Shown here piece by piece: positions 24,756 to 33,319 of a stretch of DNA of 64,000 nt. Within the stretch, counting starts at the first letter, position 1. Every line of letters starts with the position of its first letter. This stretch comes from a virus. The translations under genes and the position numbers were made by a program. Under the pieces are notes generated by a model that did not search any database, was not told the DNA's origin, and saw nothing but the letters and a program-made list of their open reading frames with translations. Location: IMG/VR virus record IMGVR_UViG_3300048672_000475, positions 1-64,000 of that record. The stretch is one strand, 5' to 3'.

Positions 24756-25999
24756 AACTTTAAACTCCCCAGTTTAGCTTCAAATAGATGGCAAGATTTT
24801 CCACCTTCTAAATATACCACATGATCTGGGGTGGCGCAAATCCCGCCGTACTCAACGACATCTTGTTCGCCTTTACATACTACGCCTTCGTGCGGCACCC
24901 ATTCGATGCCGTCCCATACGCTATCCGAGATAAGCACGCTCTCTATCGGCTTCTCGATGACCTCCCCCGCTGCCGTTTTTACAGCAATCAATGTTCCTTC
25001 TGCGAGGCAGTCCCTAGAGGTTCTGGACGCGCCGGCGTATTGGATAGTCCCCTTTACGCGGTCTCCAGCGCAGATCGCTTTTTGAAATCGCTTGTATTTG
25101 GCGGTAGATGAAGTGCAAGTGGATAGCCTGACCTCCAGTAGTTCTCTAAGATTCTCTGGGAGTTCGTCGTCTTTAATCAGCTTTTCTAACGTAGCTTTTT
25201 GTAGGTTTGGAAGTTCTATTCCAAAAGCCGAAAACACGTACTTGAGAACGGCATCGCGCTGGGACGCGGCTTTAACCTCGTTTTCCGTTATTTCCTGGGT
25301 ACGCGCCGCCAGATGCTTTTTCTCGATTTCTATTTCCCGAACGGAGGCATCAACAAACTCCATGTCGACATACAGGCCTCGGTCGTTAATCTCCTGATCC
25401 AGAAACCACAACTCCAGCTCGTTCTCGCGCGGGTAGTTCCACTTTGGCAGCTTCTTGGTAATCTCGCGCATGGCTGCGGTATCGGTAATGGCGTACTCTT
25501 TATACCGCTCCCACTCTTCGGGGTGTGTAAAAGGGGTTTTCCATTCGATAGAACCGTCTTTTTTCTTTTGCGGCTTGCAGAACAGCATCATTAGCCGCTT
25601 GCCGTCTTTGATCTTCCGCGCATCTTCACGGATGTTCAAAACTTCGCCACACTTTTCTAGGCTTCCTGGCAAGGCATGCGAGAGTGCTTGTGCCATCGAG
25701 CAGCGAAAACGCCGAATAGGCATATCCAGCTTGAGGCAATGGCGTAGGATTAGCCGGTCGAACTGAGCATTATGGAACGTCCAAATATACGAAGGGTTGT
25801 GAAGGTATTCATGTAAATCCTCCGGCATCGGTTCACCAGAATGCTTATCCCAAAGCTTCACTTCACCGTCGCCAAGTGCGTAGCTGAACAATTGCAGGTG
25901 GGTACTGGGATCTTCTGCGTACCTGTAGCCGCCACACGTTTTGAGGTCAATGAGTGAGCCGGTTTCGGTATCACCCCAGCACATAGGAAAATCGGTCAT
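24728..25999 (-). CDS. polA: DNA polymerase I N-terminal half fused to N-intein
   Basis: 423 residues. Residues 1-330 are the 3'-5' proofreading exonuclease (WGDTETGSL, TFHNAQFDRLIL, YAITDTAAM) and the start of the polymerase domain, ending YAGASRTSRD. From Cys331 (codon 25007-25009) comes a 93-residue N-intein: block A CLAEGTLIAVKTAAGEVIEK and block B GICATPDHVVYLEG with the TxxH motif, ending at a stop. Joined to the C-half the extein reads RTSRD-CGRIVQPQN, aligning without gap to RTGRWAGRLVQPQN of ordinary family A enzymes. Its ATG overlaps the upstream gene by ATGA. Confidence 0.92.
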   Translation of the reverse strand: MTDFPMCWGDTETGSLIDLKTCGGYRYAEDPSTHLQLFSYALGDGEVKLWDKHSGEPMPEDLHEYLHNPSYIWTFHNAQFDRLILRHCLKLDMPIRRFRCSMAQALSHALPGSLEKCGEVLNIREDARKIKDGKRLMMLFCKPQKKKDGSIEWKTPFTHPEEWERYKEYAITDTAAMREITKKLPKWNYPRENELELWFLDQEINDRGLYVDMEFVDASVREIEIEKKHLAARTQEITENEVKAASQRDAVLKYVFSAFGIELPNLQKATLEKLIKDDELPENLRELLEVRLSTCTSSTAKYKRFQKAICAGDRVKGTIQYAGASRTSRDCLAEGTLIAVKTAAGEVIEKPIESVLISDSVWDGIEWVPHEGVVCKGEQDVVEYGGICATPDHVVYLEGGKSCHLFEAKLGSLKLWESTPKNT

Positions 26000-26226
26000 A
26001 ATTCGCCGTTCTCCAGTACGCGTACCGAAATTGTTTTTTCGATATCAATCGGCCTAAGGTTTAGCGTCGAGAAATATTCCGGGAGGACCATTCGGGTCGT
26101 AGCCTCTTCTAAATTGGCTACAAAATTGATGTACGCGGGACGGTCCAGCTCATCTACCCGGTACTGCAGGTACCGTCCTGTTAGGCTATCTTGCCATACC
26201 CGGCTGCGGTATTGGTACGTGCGCAT
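25996..26226 (-). CDS. Hypothetical protein, 76 aa
   Basis: Contains YQYRSRVWQDSLTGRYLQYR; no family recognised. Its stop overlaps the polA start (ATGA), so it is translated together with the polymerase. Confidence 0.55.
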   Translation of the reverse strand: MRTYQYRSRVWQDSLTGRYLQYRVDELDRPAYINFVANLEEATTRMVLPEYFSTLNLRPIDIEKTISVRVLENGEL

Positions 26227-26259
26227 TTTAGTTCTCTAGTTCAAAATTAAAAGGCGCGG

Positions 26260-26460
26260 TTACTCGTCACCGGACTGTAAGAACCACCGTGTGCCCGTTC
26301 CGCCGCATAGCGAACACGTTTGCTTTGTTCTATTGCGGCACAGATCGCCGAAACCTAACTCCGACCAACGCCATCCTCTGCCGGAGCAGGTCTTACATAG
26401 CTGCGGCACTCGTGCCGCTTCACCCGGCTCAATTATTTCTTCTACGTTATCTACTCGCAT
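26260..26460 (-). CDS. DnaJ-type zinc-finger protein
   Basis: 66 residues with two CxxCxGxG motifs (CKTCSGRGW, CSLCGGTGT), the repeat of the DnaJ cysteine-rich domain, plus an extra Cys (DLCRN). Likely a zinc-binding adaptor. Preceded by AACTGGAGAA. Confidence 0.65.
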   Translation of the reverse strand: MRVDNVEEIIEPGEAARVPQLCKTCSGRGWRWSELGFGDLCRNRTKQTCSLCGGTGTRWFLQSGDE

Positions 26461-26483
26461 TTCATTTCTCCAGTTAGTATTGG

Positions 26484-26600
26484 TGCGCCTGCTGGGAATC
26501 GAACCCAGGTACTCGCCTGAAATAAGGAACCTATCCGCAATTTGCGGCTCCGAGTAGTTCTCTACTCACGTTTCGCGCTCTACCGTTGAGCTACAGGCGC
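26484..26600 (-). tRNA. tRNA-like gene with oversized central region
   Basis: Minus-strand RNA of 117 nt. Perfect 7-bp acceptor stem GCGCCTG / CAGGCGC plus discriminator A; D arm TAGCTCAACGGTAGAGC; T arm CTGGGTTCGATTCCCAG with the invariant TTCGA loop. Between D and T arms lie 68 nt instead of about 23-40. They can fold as GAGTAG-AGAA-CTACTC and GGAGCC / GGTTCC hairpins, perhaps closed by GAAA / TTTC. No standard anticodon loop can be assigned and no CCA is encoded. It may be a tRNA with an insertion, a degenerate tRNA, or a tRNA mimic. Confidence 0.6.
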
Positions 26601-26601
26601 T

Positions 26602-26633
26602 ATAAAATACTCCCGACCCTAAAGCCGGGAGTA
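26602..26633 (-). terminator. Intrinsic terminator after SSB gene
   Basis: 8-bp stem TACTCCCG / CGGGAGTA (26608-26615, 26626-26633) then TTTTATA in the minus-strand RNA. It separates the SSB-nuclease operon from the tRNA-like gene and polA; the latter need read-through or another promoter. Confidence 0.75.
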
Positions 26634-26642
26634 GCGTACCTA

Positions 26643-27203
26643 TTACAACAAATCGTCGTCGTCGAAATCCGATCCAAGATCGTCCAAGCCATCCGCAGTG
26701 GCTGGCGCCGCACCGCCGAAAGATTCTCCGTCTTTGACGAACTGGACGGTAACCAGTGTTGCTCGGATAGCGTTACCGTAGCTATTTGATTGCGCCCAGA
26801 TTTCAACAATACCGTTAACCCAAGCCCCGGAATAGATTTTTCCATCTTTAGCCGATAATGGGTTTCTGTTTCTGTCCACTACCATTGGTCGACCATCATC
26901 CTGATTACGTGTAGCCGTCAGCGCCCAATTACCGGCATAGCCGTTGTATGTACGGCGGTTACCGTCAATGAAGCAGCAGGCTTTTTTGTCGATGAGGATC
27001 TCAGGCAGCAATACGTCTGCCTTAGCGCCCCATTTAGCTTTCGCCACCTCTTTAATCGCGGCATCGATTTCCGCTTTGCAAGGGTTGTCTGGCGCGATCA
27101 GAAACGTTGATCTGTACTGGAACGGGCCTTGGTTTTTGTACTGGGTAGCTTCAAATACGTCTGGAAATGCCAAACGCGCATTTTTGATAATGATTCTTGC
27201 CAT
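26643..27203 (-). CDS. ssDNA-binding protein (DUF2815 type)
   Basis: 186 residues. MARIIIKNARLAFPDVFEAT opening, NRRTYNGYAGNWALTATRNQ and GAWVNGIVEIWAQSNSYGN are typical of phage DUF2815 single-strand-binding proteins with an OB fold. The very acidic tail DDLGSDFDDDDLL parallels the interaction tails of T7 gp2.5 and bacterial SSB. Expected to coat ssDNA at the fork and recruit replication proteins. Confidence 0.85.
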   Translation of the reverse strand: MARIIIKNARLAFPDVFEATQYKNQGPFQYRSTFLIAPDNPCKAEIDAAIKEVAKAKWGAKADVLLPEILIDKKACCFIDGNRRTYNGYAGNWALTATRNQDDGRPMVVDRNRNPLSAKDGKIYSGAWVNGIVEIWAQSNSYGNAIRATLVTVQFVKDGESFGGAAPATADGLDDLGSDFDDDDLL

Positions 27204-27215
27204 TTTATTTCTCCG

Positions 27216-28595
27216 TTAAATTAAGTCGTCCAACGTGACGTTGGAATAATCAGGTAGTTTTGCGATTTGCTCCCCATAGGGATCAAAACTCTCTCGTTTG
27301 TCGCCCATCGGAGCGACGACCAGCTTGCCTTCTGGCCGCGTAATCAGTTCTTCTAACTGCCTCCACTTCTTAGGACTTTGCGCCCTAATCAGCTTCTCGG
27401 CTGTAGGAACCGATATAACGGATTTGTCGTACATCTCATCGACTTTAAACTTCATCCGTTTTAAAGCGGCCTCAGCGTCTTGCTCGGACGTCCACTTCCG
27501 GTTTCCTTGCCGACCGCGCACGATTTTGTAATGCGGCGTTTTGTGCCCATTCAACATATCGTGCATCATGCGGTCTTCGATACCTTCCGCCCACATCTTG
27601 ATCTTCTTCGTTACGCCGTACAGCTTAACCAGCGTTTCAAAGTCCACCTCGGTAATGCGTAGCAGCGCGGCATCCATTTCAGCATCCAGATTGGTCAACC
27701 CGTCCGCTGTTGCTGGCGCAATCTGCATGTCGGATAAACACTCATTTTGCAACGCGGGGCAGGCCGCCTTCGCCTTGCACCACGTACAGCCTTTTTCCGA
27801 TGGTCTTAAATACATACCCGCCCATTCGTCAAAAGTGCCTGGATTATCTGACATCCAGTCGTGGTCGTTTAGCTTCGCTATCGCTTCCTCGGCCTTGGCG
27901 ACCGCCGCCTTAGCTTCCTCCGCAAACTCAAACAATCTAGCCGGTGTGGTAATCCACGGCGGGTCTTGTGTTGAAGTTCGCGGCTGGAGGATCTGCAAAT
28001 CAATGTTTTCGAGTTCGCCCAGGTCTATCAGGTAGTCGAACTCGAACAGCGCGCCTAAGGCGTACAGCATCATTTGCATGTTTTCGACCGGGGATACCGG
28101 CTTGAATCCATACTTCAAATCCCGTACTTTGAGCGTTTTACCGTCATTGCTGACGATAATCGCGTCGCCTGTACCGAACGCACCGGGGTCGCCGATATAG
28201 TCCCCGAAGCGCACCCGCTGTTCAACGAGCAGGGTGCCATCTTTAGCCGCTTCGCTAACCTGATCGATGTAGGTCTGTACGTAGCGCGCCATATCGCGAG
28301 TGACTTCCCACTCGCTCGATAGAACGCTATTTTCAGGTATCGGCGTAAACGAGAATGCTTGATACGCTCGGCCTTCATAGGTATAGCAGACGATGGTTTT
28401 ACCGATATGCTCATCGGCGTCTACTAGGCCAATTAAACACTCCGCCGCTAAAAAATGTGCGGCGGAACCCTCGTCAGCATAAGGAGAATACTTTTCCTCC
28501 TTACCCTGTTCCATTGCTATTTTGCCGGGGCAGTTAAACCAGCCCTCCGCCCCGGAAGCCGAATAGCGATGATGCTGTTCGACTAGCTCGCTCAT
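27216..28595 (-). CDS. DUF2800 PD-(D/E)XK nuclease
   Basis: 459 residues. RecB/Cas4-like start (YSASGAEGWFNCPGKIAME, DEGSAAHFLAAECL), nuclease core GDPGAFGTGDAIIV and LKVRDLKYGFKPVSP (D and D-x-K type residues), and a cysteine cluster CTWCKAKAACPALQNEC. DUF2800 proteins accompany phage SSB and polymerase and probably act as exonucleases in recombination or repair. The C-terminus VTLDDLI resembles that of SSB and the primase. Its ATG overlaps the upstream stop. Confidence 0.85.
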   Translation of the reverse strand: MSELVEQHHRYSASGAEGWFNCPGKIAMEQGKEEKYSPYADEGSAAHFLAAECLIGLVDADEHIGKTIVCYTYEGRAYQAFSFTPIPENSVLSSEWEVTRDMARYVQTYIDQVSEAAKDGTLLVEQRVRFGDYIGDPGAFGTGDAIIVSNDGKTLKVRDLKYGFKPVSPVENMQMMLYALGALFEFDYLIDLGELENIDLQILQPRTSTQDPPWITTPARLFEFAEEAKAAVAKAEEAIAKLNDHDWMSDNPGTFDEWAGMYLRPSEKGCTWCKAKAACPALQNECLSDMQIAPATADGLTNLDAEMDAALLRITEVDFETLVKLYGVTKKIKMWAEGIEDRMMHDMLNGHKTPHYKIVRGRQGNRKWTSEQDAEAALKRMKFKVDEMYDKSVISVPTAEKLIRAQSPKKWRQLEELITRPEGKLVVAPMGDKRESFDPYGEQIAKLPDYSNVTLDDLI

Positions 28596-29119
28596 AACTT
28601 GCCAGCCGCTTTCAGCAGTTTGCAGCCTTTTTCAAACAGTTCGTCCCATTGATCAGTCGGGATATCTGAGATTTTGTTACCCGCGCCCAATAACTCGACC
28701 ACTTGTTCGCGGCCCAGTTTAGACAGCACGGGCAGCAAATTGGCTTTTGCATACGCCGTATCGCGGGTACCGGCGGGCAACTTAGGCAAATCGTCTGCAG
28801 GTTCATCTTCGCCGCCCAGCAAATCATCATCGTCTTCGTCGACAGTCGAAGCCGCATCTTCGGCCAGAACTTCGGCCATAAGCTCCTTGTCGGTTTTTTC
28901 GGCTACCGGTTTTTCGGCTTTCGGTTCTGGCTTGGTTCGGACTTCCGTTTTCGCCTTGGCTTCTGGCTTAACTTCGGCTTTTGTTTCAGCTACTGCAGGG
29001 ACGGCTACCCCAGTAACGGCGGCAGCGGGATTCATCCCTCTTGCTACCAAAACGGCCAGCGAAGTGGCGATTGTTTGAAGGGCTTTGGTTTGGTCTTGTA
29101 TCGCTTGTTCTAAAGACAT
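28592..29119 (-). CDS. Early operon protein with EKPA-rich linker
   Basis: 175 residues: short helical N-terminus (MSLEQAIQDQTKALQTIATS), a long charged Ala/Glu/Lys/Pro linker (residues 40-80), an acidic stretch (DEDDDDLLGGEDEP) and a helical C-terminal domain. First gene of the leftward replication operon. Proteins of this layout recur beside DUF2800/SSB genes in phages; function not established. Site AACTGGAGAA. Confidence 0.65.
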   Translation of the reverse strand: MSLEQAIQDQTKALQTIATSLAVLVARGMNPAAAVTGVAVPAVAETKAEVKPEAKAKTEVRTKPEPKAEKPVAEKTDKELMAEVLAEDAASTVDEDDDDLLGGEDEPADDLPKLPAGTRDTAYAKANLLPVLSKLGREQVVELLGAGNKISDIPTDQWDELFEKGCKLLKAAGKL

Positions 29120-29181
29120 TTCTGTTCTCCAGTTGGTTGGTGTAAAAATAAAAAAGTGGGTATTCCCACTCGGCGTGAAGA

Positions 29182-29210
29182 TTTATACACGCTAAAAATC
29201 GGTGTGTCAA
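29182..29210 (-). promoter_or_regulatory. Leftward early promoter
   Basis: Minus strand TTGACA (29205-29210), exact 17-bp spacer, TATAAA (29182-29187). It heads the SSB-nuclease operon and lies back to back with a rightward promoter, 15 bp between the two -35 boxes. Confidence 0.8.
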
Positions 29211-29224
29211 GTGATAATTTGTAT

Positions 29225-29253
29225 TTGACTAGAGCGCAATATAGTGATAGCTT
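29225..29253 (+). promoter_or_regulatory. Rightward promoter for HTH gene
   Basis: TTGACT (29225-29230), 17-bp spacer, weak -10 TAGCTT (29248-29253). The divergent arrangement with the leftward promoter suggests a shared operator for the HTH protein encoded next. Confidence 0.5.
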
Positions 29254-29286
29254 CTGCTCCATAATTCCATTCCTGAGGACACGACC

Positions 29287-29580
29287 TTGACAACTAAATA
29301 CGCGCCTATTACCGCTTTATCCAACTGGCTTGCCGTTGCTACCCCGCAAATGAAACAGAAACTAGCCACGCTTGCCGAATCCTCTGAGTGCATGTTTCGC
29401 CAATGGGTAGCGGGCCGAAGAGGCATGTCAGCCGAAAAAGCGGGGCTGGTCGCTGCCGCCACCAATGTTATAGAGGCCGAGTTTGATGCCGCACCTAAAG
29501 CCCTGAAGCGCGGCGAGCTGTGTGACGCATGCCGGAGCTGTGATTACTACAACCAGATTGAGAATTCCGACTTGCTGTAA
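29287..29580 (+). CDS. Small HTH regulator, TTG start
   Basis: 97 residues starting at TTG 29287 with TGAGGA upstream; the next ATG would remove a third of the domain. PITALSNWLAVATPQMKQKLA, ECMFRQWVAGRRGMSAEKAG resembles YdaS/Cro-like helix-turn-helix proteins; the end CDACRSCDYYN may bind metal. It is placed like a Cro repressor between divergent promoters and has its own terminator. Confidence 0.65.
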   Translation: MTTKYAPITALSNWLAVATPQMKQKLATLAESSECMFRQWVAGRRGMSAEKAGLVAAATNVIEAEFDAAPKALKRGELCDACRSCDYYNQIENSDLL

Positions 29581-29602
29581 CCGTTAGCTATTGTTGTATG
29601 GC

Positions 29603-29625
29603 TCCCGCGCATCGCGGGATTTTTT
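29603..29625 (+). terminator. Intrinsic terminator after HTH gene
   Basis: 6-bp GC stem TCCCGC / GCGGGA (29603-29608, 29614-29619) then TTTTTT. Expression of the primase gene behind it requires read-through or antitermination, or an unseen promoter. Confidence 0.8.
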
Positions 29626-29650
29626 GTCGGCTCAATAATAAAGACATCAC

Positions 29651-32272
29651 ATGGCAGACTTAATACCTGATTTGGAGCAAGCAAGGCGCTTCCTCGAAAT
29701 CCTCGACCCCGGCGCAAATACGCGGTCATTACTGGAGGATAGGCCCGATGGCTTTACGTTCCAGACATTCGATGACTCCAAGGATCGCAAGGACCGTACT
29801 TTAGCGCGAATTCTTACCGGTACGCTGGATGCGCTATCCGATACGCTGGTTCAGTTTAACGACCGAGGGGCCGGCATCTTCGTTACCGTTAACGAAACCG
29901 ACGGGCGAGGTCGTAAATTGGCTAACCTGGAGCGCATACGTTGCTGTTGGGTCGAAGACGACGAGGGGCTGGGCATCGCTACGCCGGTCGAGCCTCATCT
30001 GGTTACCGAAACTAGCCCTGGAAAATACCATAAACTGTTTTTAGTTGATGGGCTGACCATAGAGCAGCACGCGCAAATTCAGGATGTTCTGGTAGCCGAG
30101 TACGGTAGTGACCCCAATGCTAAGGACGCGGTGCGCGTACTACGACCCGCAGGATTCTACCACCGAAAAGGCGAGCCTTTTATGGTGCGGATTATCCATG
30201 AGTCCGGTAAACCACCGTATACGGCGGATGACTTGCTGGAGGCGTTTAAGCCCAATCCCAACGCACCTCAGCGGGTATCGCCGGCCAAAAAGAAACGGGA
30301 TTCTTCCGCTATTACCCGCACTCAACCTTCCGATGATGGGTATATCCCGCTATCGGAAGCGGACGGCGCGCTGCCTCTACCCGATATTAACGAGGATAAC
30401 GCAGCCAAATACCTGCCTAAAGCGGGCGAGCAGTCATATTCCCAATGGCGGGATGTGGGCATGGCGCTGCACCACCAATTTGACGGATCTCTTGACGGGT
30501 TGCTGATATTTGACGAATGGTCGCAGAATGTTCGCAGTTACAAAGGGTTTGAGGACGTATCGAACGCATGGGATAATTTTGGCAAACGCACCGATGGCCC
30601 GCTGGTTACGTTTCGCTCTTTAGTCAAAGAGTACAACATCCGGAACCAAAAAGACCGATCCGCGCAGGCAAACGCCAACGTAACTAAGGCTGAAAAGCTA
30701 CTGAATAGCTGCACCGATTACAACATCCTGGTTACCGATATAGCCGCCAAACTGTGGCAGTTATCCCACGGCAACGTGTCGCTGGAAAAAGATTTTAAGG
30801 CTGCTTTGATCACAAAGTACGCAGAATTGCGTCCTGGGCACACGCTGACAGGCGCGGAGGCTTTGCGCGCTATGAAGTCCCGCAGGGCGGTCGCCGCAGC
30901 GCGTAGCGTAGACGAAATCGACGTTAATTATGCGGATGCACCAGAATGGTCAAAAAACTGGGTCTGGATTTCGGAAGAAGAGATATTTTTCAACGTAGAT
31001 ACACGGGGCAAGCTGACAAACTCCGGTTTCCGAGCGATGTTTGATTGCCGGCTTCCTGTTGGTGAGGGCATGCCCACCGATGCTGCGAGGTACGTGCGCA
31101 ACAACAACTATATCCCGAAAGTCATGCGCTCGATGTACGCGCCGAATTTGAATTCGCTGTTCGATTACCAAGGCGTATCCCACGTCAACACATACAGCCC
31201 CATAGGCCGAGCGGTAATACCCGAGGTCATCCAGCGACCGGATGCAGTAGCAACCTTCAAAAAGCATATCGAGCTGATATGCGGGGGTTGGAATCGGGAA
31301 GCCCAATTACTGTGCAATTACCTGACCGCCGTAACCGCCGAACGACCGTTGAAGGTACGGTGGGCGCCCTTGATTATCGGTGAATACGGCGACGGTAAAA
31401 GCTTACTTTCGACATTCATCAAAGCGGCGGTCGGCGCGGCGAACGCTAGGACCATCCATGGGCAGTCCATCATGGCTAGTTCGGCCTCCGGGCAAACAGG
31501 CTGGGCCGAGGGTACTGTATTCTGCACCATCGAAGAAGTTAAATTCCATGGGCATAACCGGCACGACGCGCTGAATCTTCTGAAGACCTACATCACAAAT
31601 GACGATGTGGGCGTTAAAAAGATGTACCAGGAGATTCAGTCCATACCGAACACGCAGAACTATATGCTGTATTCTAACTACAAGGACGCAGCCCCAATCG
31701 ATAAGGGCGACCGTCGGTATTACATTTTGTTTTCCAAGCTCGACCTGGACAAAATGAAAGAGGATAAAACCGACAATTCCTATTTCGACCGTTTAACGGA
31801 TGCCGCTAAAAACGACGCCGGCGACATTATGCTTTGGTTGCGTACAGTACCGGTGCATCCGGATTTCCATCCTAACGGCCACGCACCGATGACCGATGAT
31901 AAACAAACCGTTTTGCGGATCGTAAAAGACGACATGATCGAAGAGGTCCATGAGATGCTGGAGGATAGCAAAGAGCCGCTATATGGTTCTCAGGTTGTGT
32001 CCTTCACGCCGCTATTTAACGCCCTCATGGTGCGGTCAAATGGCGCGTTGAAACCAAACGAGAAGCATAAATTAACTCGGGCGCTACTGGAACTTGGGTT
32101 TACAAAACTTGACCGTTGCCGGTTGCCCATCAACTACGATGGTGATAACCGGCATGCCTTATGGGCAAAGGTCAAAGAGGTAGGCGAAAGCCTGGAAAAA
32201 GCTCGGGCTATTGTGATCGAGCGGCATAAACGAATCGAACATACCGGGTTAGGTATGGAAGATTTACTATAA
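29651..32272 (+). CDS. Primase-helicase (RepB-like primase, PriCT, SF3 helicase)
   Basis: 873 residues. N-terminal RepB-type primase (FQTFDDSKDRKDRT, GAGIFVTVNETDGRGR, RIRCCWVEDDE, residues 30-200); a PriCT-like linker (GEQSYSQWRDVGMALHHQF, near residue 265); then a superfamily 3 / DUF5906 ATPase with Walker A IIGEYGDGKSLL (near residue 575) and Walker B-like TVFCTIEEVK, ending EDLL. It should prime and unwind at the fork together with the split PolA and the SSB. No separate DnaB-type helicase is seen. The ribosome site is weak, so expression may be kept low. Confidence 0.9.
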   Translation: MADLIPDLEQARRFLEILDPGANTRSLLEDRPDGFTFQTFDDSKDRKDRTLARILTGTLDALSDTLVQFNDRGAGIFVTVNETDGRGRKLANLERIRCCWVEDDEGLGIATPVEPHLVTETSPGKYHKLFLVDGLTIEQHAQIQDVLVAEYGSDPNAKDAVRVLRPAGFYHRKGEPFMVRIIHESGKPPYTADDLLEAFKPNPNAPQRVSPAKKKRDSSAITRTQPSDDGYIPLSEADGALPLPDINEDNAAKYLPKAGEQSYSQWRDVGMALHHQFDGSLDGLLIFDEWSQNVRSYKGFEDVSNAWDNFGKRTDGPLVTFRSLVKEYNIRNQKDRSAQANANVTKAEKLLNSCTDYNILVTDIAAKLWQLSHGNVSLEKDFKAALITKYAELRPGHTLTGAEALRAMKSRRAVAAARSVDEIDVNYADAPEWSKNWVWISEEEIFFNVDTRGKLTNSGFRAMFDCRLPVGEGMPTDAARYVRNNNYIPKVMRSMYAPNLNSLFDYQGVSHVNTYSPIGRAVIPEVIQRPDAVATFKKHIELICGGWNREAQLLCNYLTAVTAERPLKVRWAPLIIGEYGDGKSLLSTFIKAAVGAANARTIHGQSIMASSASGQTGWAEGTVFCTIEEVKFHGHNRHDALNLLKTYITNDDVGVKKMYQEIQSIPNTQNYMLYSNYKDAAPIDKGDRRYYILFSKLDLDKMKEDKTDNSYFDRLTDAAKNDAGDIMLWLRTVPVHPDFHPNGHAPMTDDKQTVLRIVKDDMIEEVHEMLEDSKEPLYGSQVVSFTPLFNALMVRSNGALKPNEKHKLTRALLELGFTKLDRCRLPINYDGDNRHALWAKVKEVGESLEKARAIVIERHKRIEHTGLGMEDLL

Positions 32273-32295
32273 TTTTTAAACTGGAGATTTCCAAT

Positions 32296-32691
32296 ATGAG
32301 TATTTTTAAAGACCAAGCTGATTTTATGACCCTGGCCAACCAATCATTAGGTGTTGGTCGTACTAATCAAGCGGATATGTATGCCACGCTGATTGGCGAA
32401 GAAAGCCTGGAATTCGCTGAAACACAGTACCACGATTACGTAGGCCATCTTACGGATGATGTGAAAGAAGCCCTGGATAACATAGTCGTCGCTGCGGGTT
32501 TCTTGAACACCGTGCTCGGGCCTGATAAAGCGCAAATGGCTTGGAATCTGGTCCACGAAACCAATCTGGCAAAGCTGAAGGGTAGCGTCGAAAAACGCGA
32601 TGACGGCAAGGTGGTGGTGTCTAGGGAATGGAAAGAGGCGATGAAGAAAAAGCTGAAAGAAGATTTGCTGGCGCTGGAGAATGCCCCATGA
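32296..32691 (+). CDS. MazG-like nucleotide pyrophosphohydrolase
   Basis: 131 residues. The all-alpha NTP-PPase signature EExxE...ExxD is present as GEESLEFAE and VKEALDNIVVAAGFL, followed by WNLVHETNLAKLKG and a DDGKVV hairpin. Such enzymes hydrolyse (d)NTPs or alarmone-related nucleotides to monophosphates; in a phage they balance pools or blunt host stress signalling. Site AACTGGAGA. Confidence 0.8.
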   Translation: MSIFKDQADFMTLANQSLGVGRTNQADMYATLIGEESLEFAETQYHDYVGHLTDDVKEALDNIVVAAGFLNTVLGPDKAQMAWNLVHETNLAKLKGSVEKRDDGKVVVSREWKEAMKKKLKEDLLALENAP

Positions 32692-33074
32692 TCGTCGTCA
32701 CCGACATTCAATATTATGAAGTGATGGGTGACGAACACGCGATATATCGGGCTCCGGGTGGCCGCCCTTGCAGAACAAGAACCCCCGAGGGGTATTCTTG
32801 GAAACTACCTGAAGTAATCCGGGAGGATATTAAAGGGCGCCGCTTTATACGAGGGGATAAAGAGATAATCGTAGGCCTATCAGACGAAGTAGCTGATGTG
32901 TTCCATATGCAAAAAGCTGCATGGGATTATATGGAGTCAACCATAACTGGCCTTTCGCAATTGCAGGCTGGTACCGCGCATCGGTTATCCCTGGCAACGG
33001 ATAAGTTGGAGTCGCTCGGCTCCGCTTCCTGGCGACAGCGGTTAAAGTGGTTGTTTACAGGTATTCCTACCTAA
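32688..33074 (+). CDS. Hypothetical protein, 128 aa
   Basis: Start ATG 32688 overlaps the MazG-like stop (ATGA), with CTGGAGAA upstream; a longer frame from 32628 lies inside that gene. Alpha/beta N-terminus and helical, basic C-terminus (SASWRQRLKWLFTGIPT). No family recognised. Confidence 0.55.
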   Translation: MIVVTDIQYYEVMGDEHAIYRAPGGRPCRTRTPEGYSWKLPEVIREDIKGRRFIRGDKEIIVGLSDEVADVFHMQKAAWDYMESTITGLSQLQAGTAHRLSLATDKLESLGSASWRQRLKWLFTGIPT

Positions 33075-33082
33075 CAAAAAAG

Positions 33083-33106
33083 AAGCCCTCGAAAGAGGGC
33101 TTTTTA
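33083..33106. terminator. Bidirectional terminator
   Basis: 8-bp stem AAGCCCTC / GAGGGCTT with GAAA loop, T run on the plus side and CTTCTTTTTT on the minus side. It ends the primase operon and the opposing leftward operon. Confidence 0.85.
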
Positions 33107-33319
33107 TTACGCGTCTGAAAGGACAATATCAATTAGGAGGTCCAGGTACTTGATCTTTTCCTCCAGGAAATGTACTTCGGCTACATGTCGTTGGTAACTT
33201 GGACTCTCCTGGCAATGCTCGCACATCGAAAAAACGTCATGACTCATAAGTTCCGATAACTTTATCTCCGCTCTGAACTTGTGACTATACATTTCGGCTA
33301 TCAATCTTTTATTTACCAT
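33107..33319 (-). CDS. Hypothetical protein, 70 aa
   Basis: Helical, with CEHCQESPSYQRH suggesting a metal site. Its ATG directly abuts the TAG of the upstream gene. No family recognised. Confidence 0.55.
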   Translation of the reverse strand: MVNKRLIAEMYSHKFRAEIKLSELMSHDVFSMCEHCQESPSYQRHVAEVHFLEEKIKYLDLLIDIVLSDA

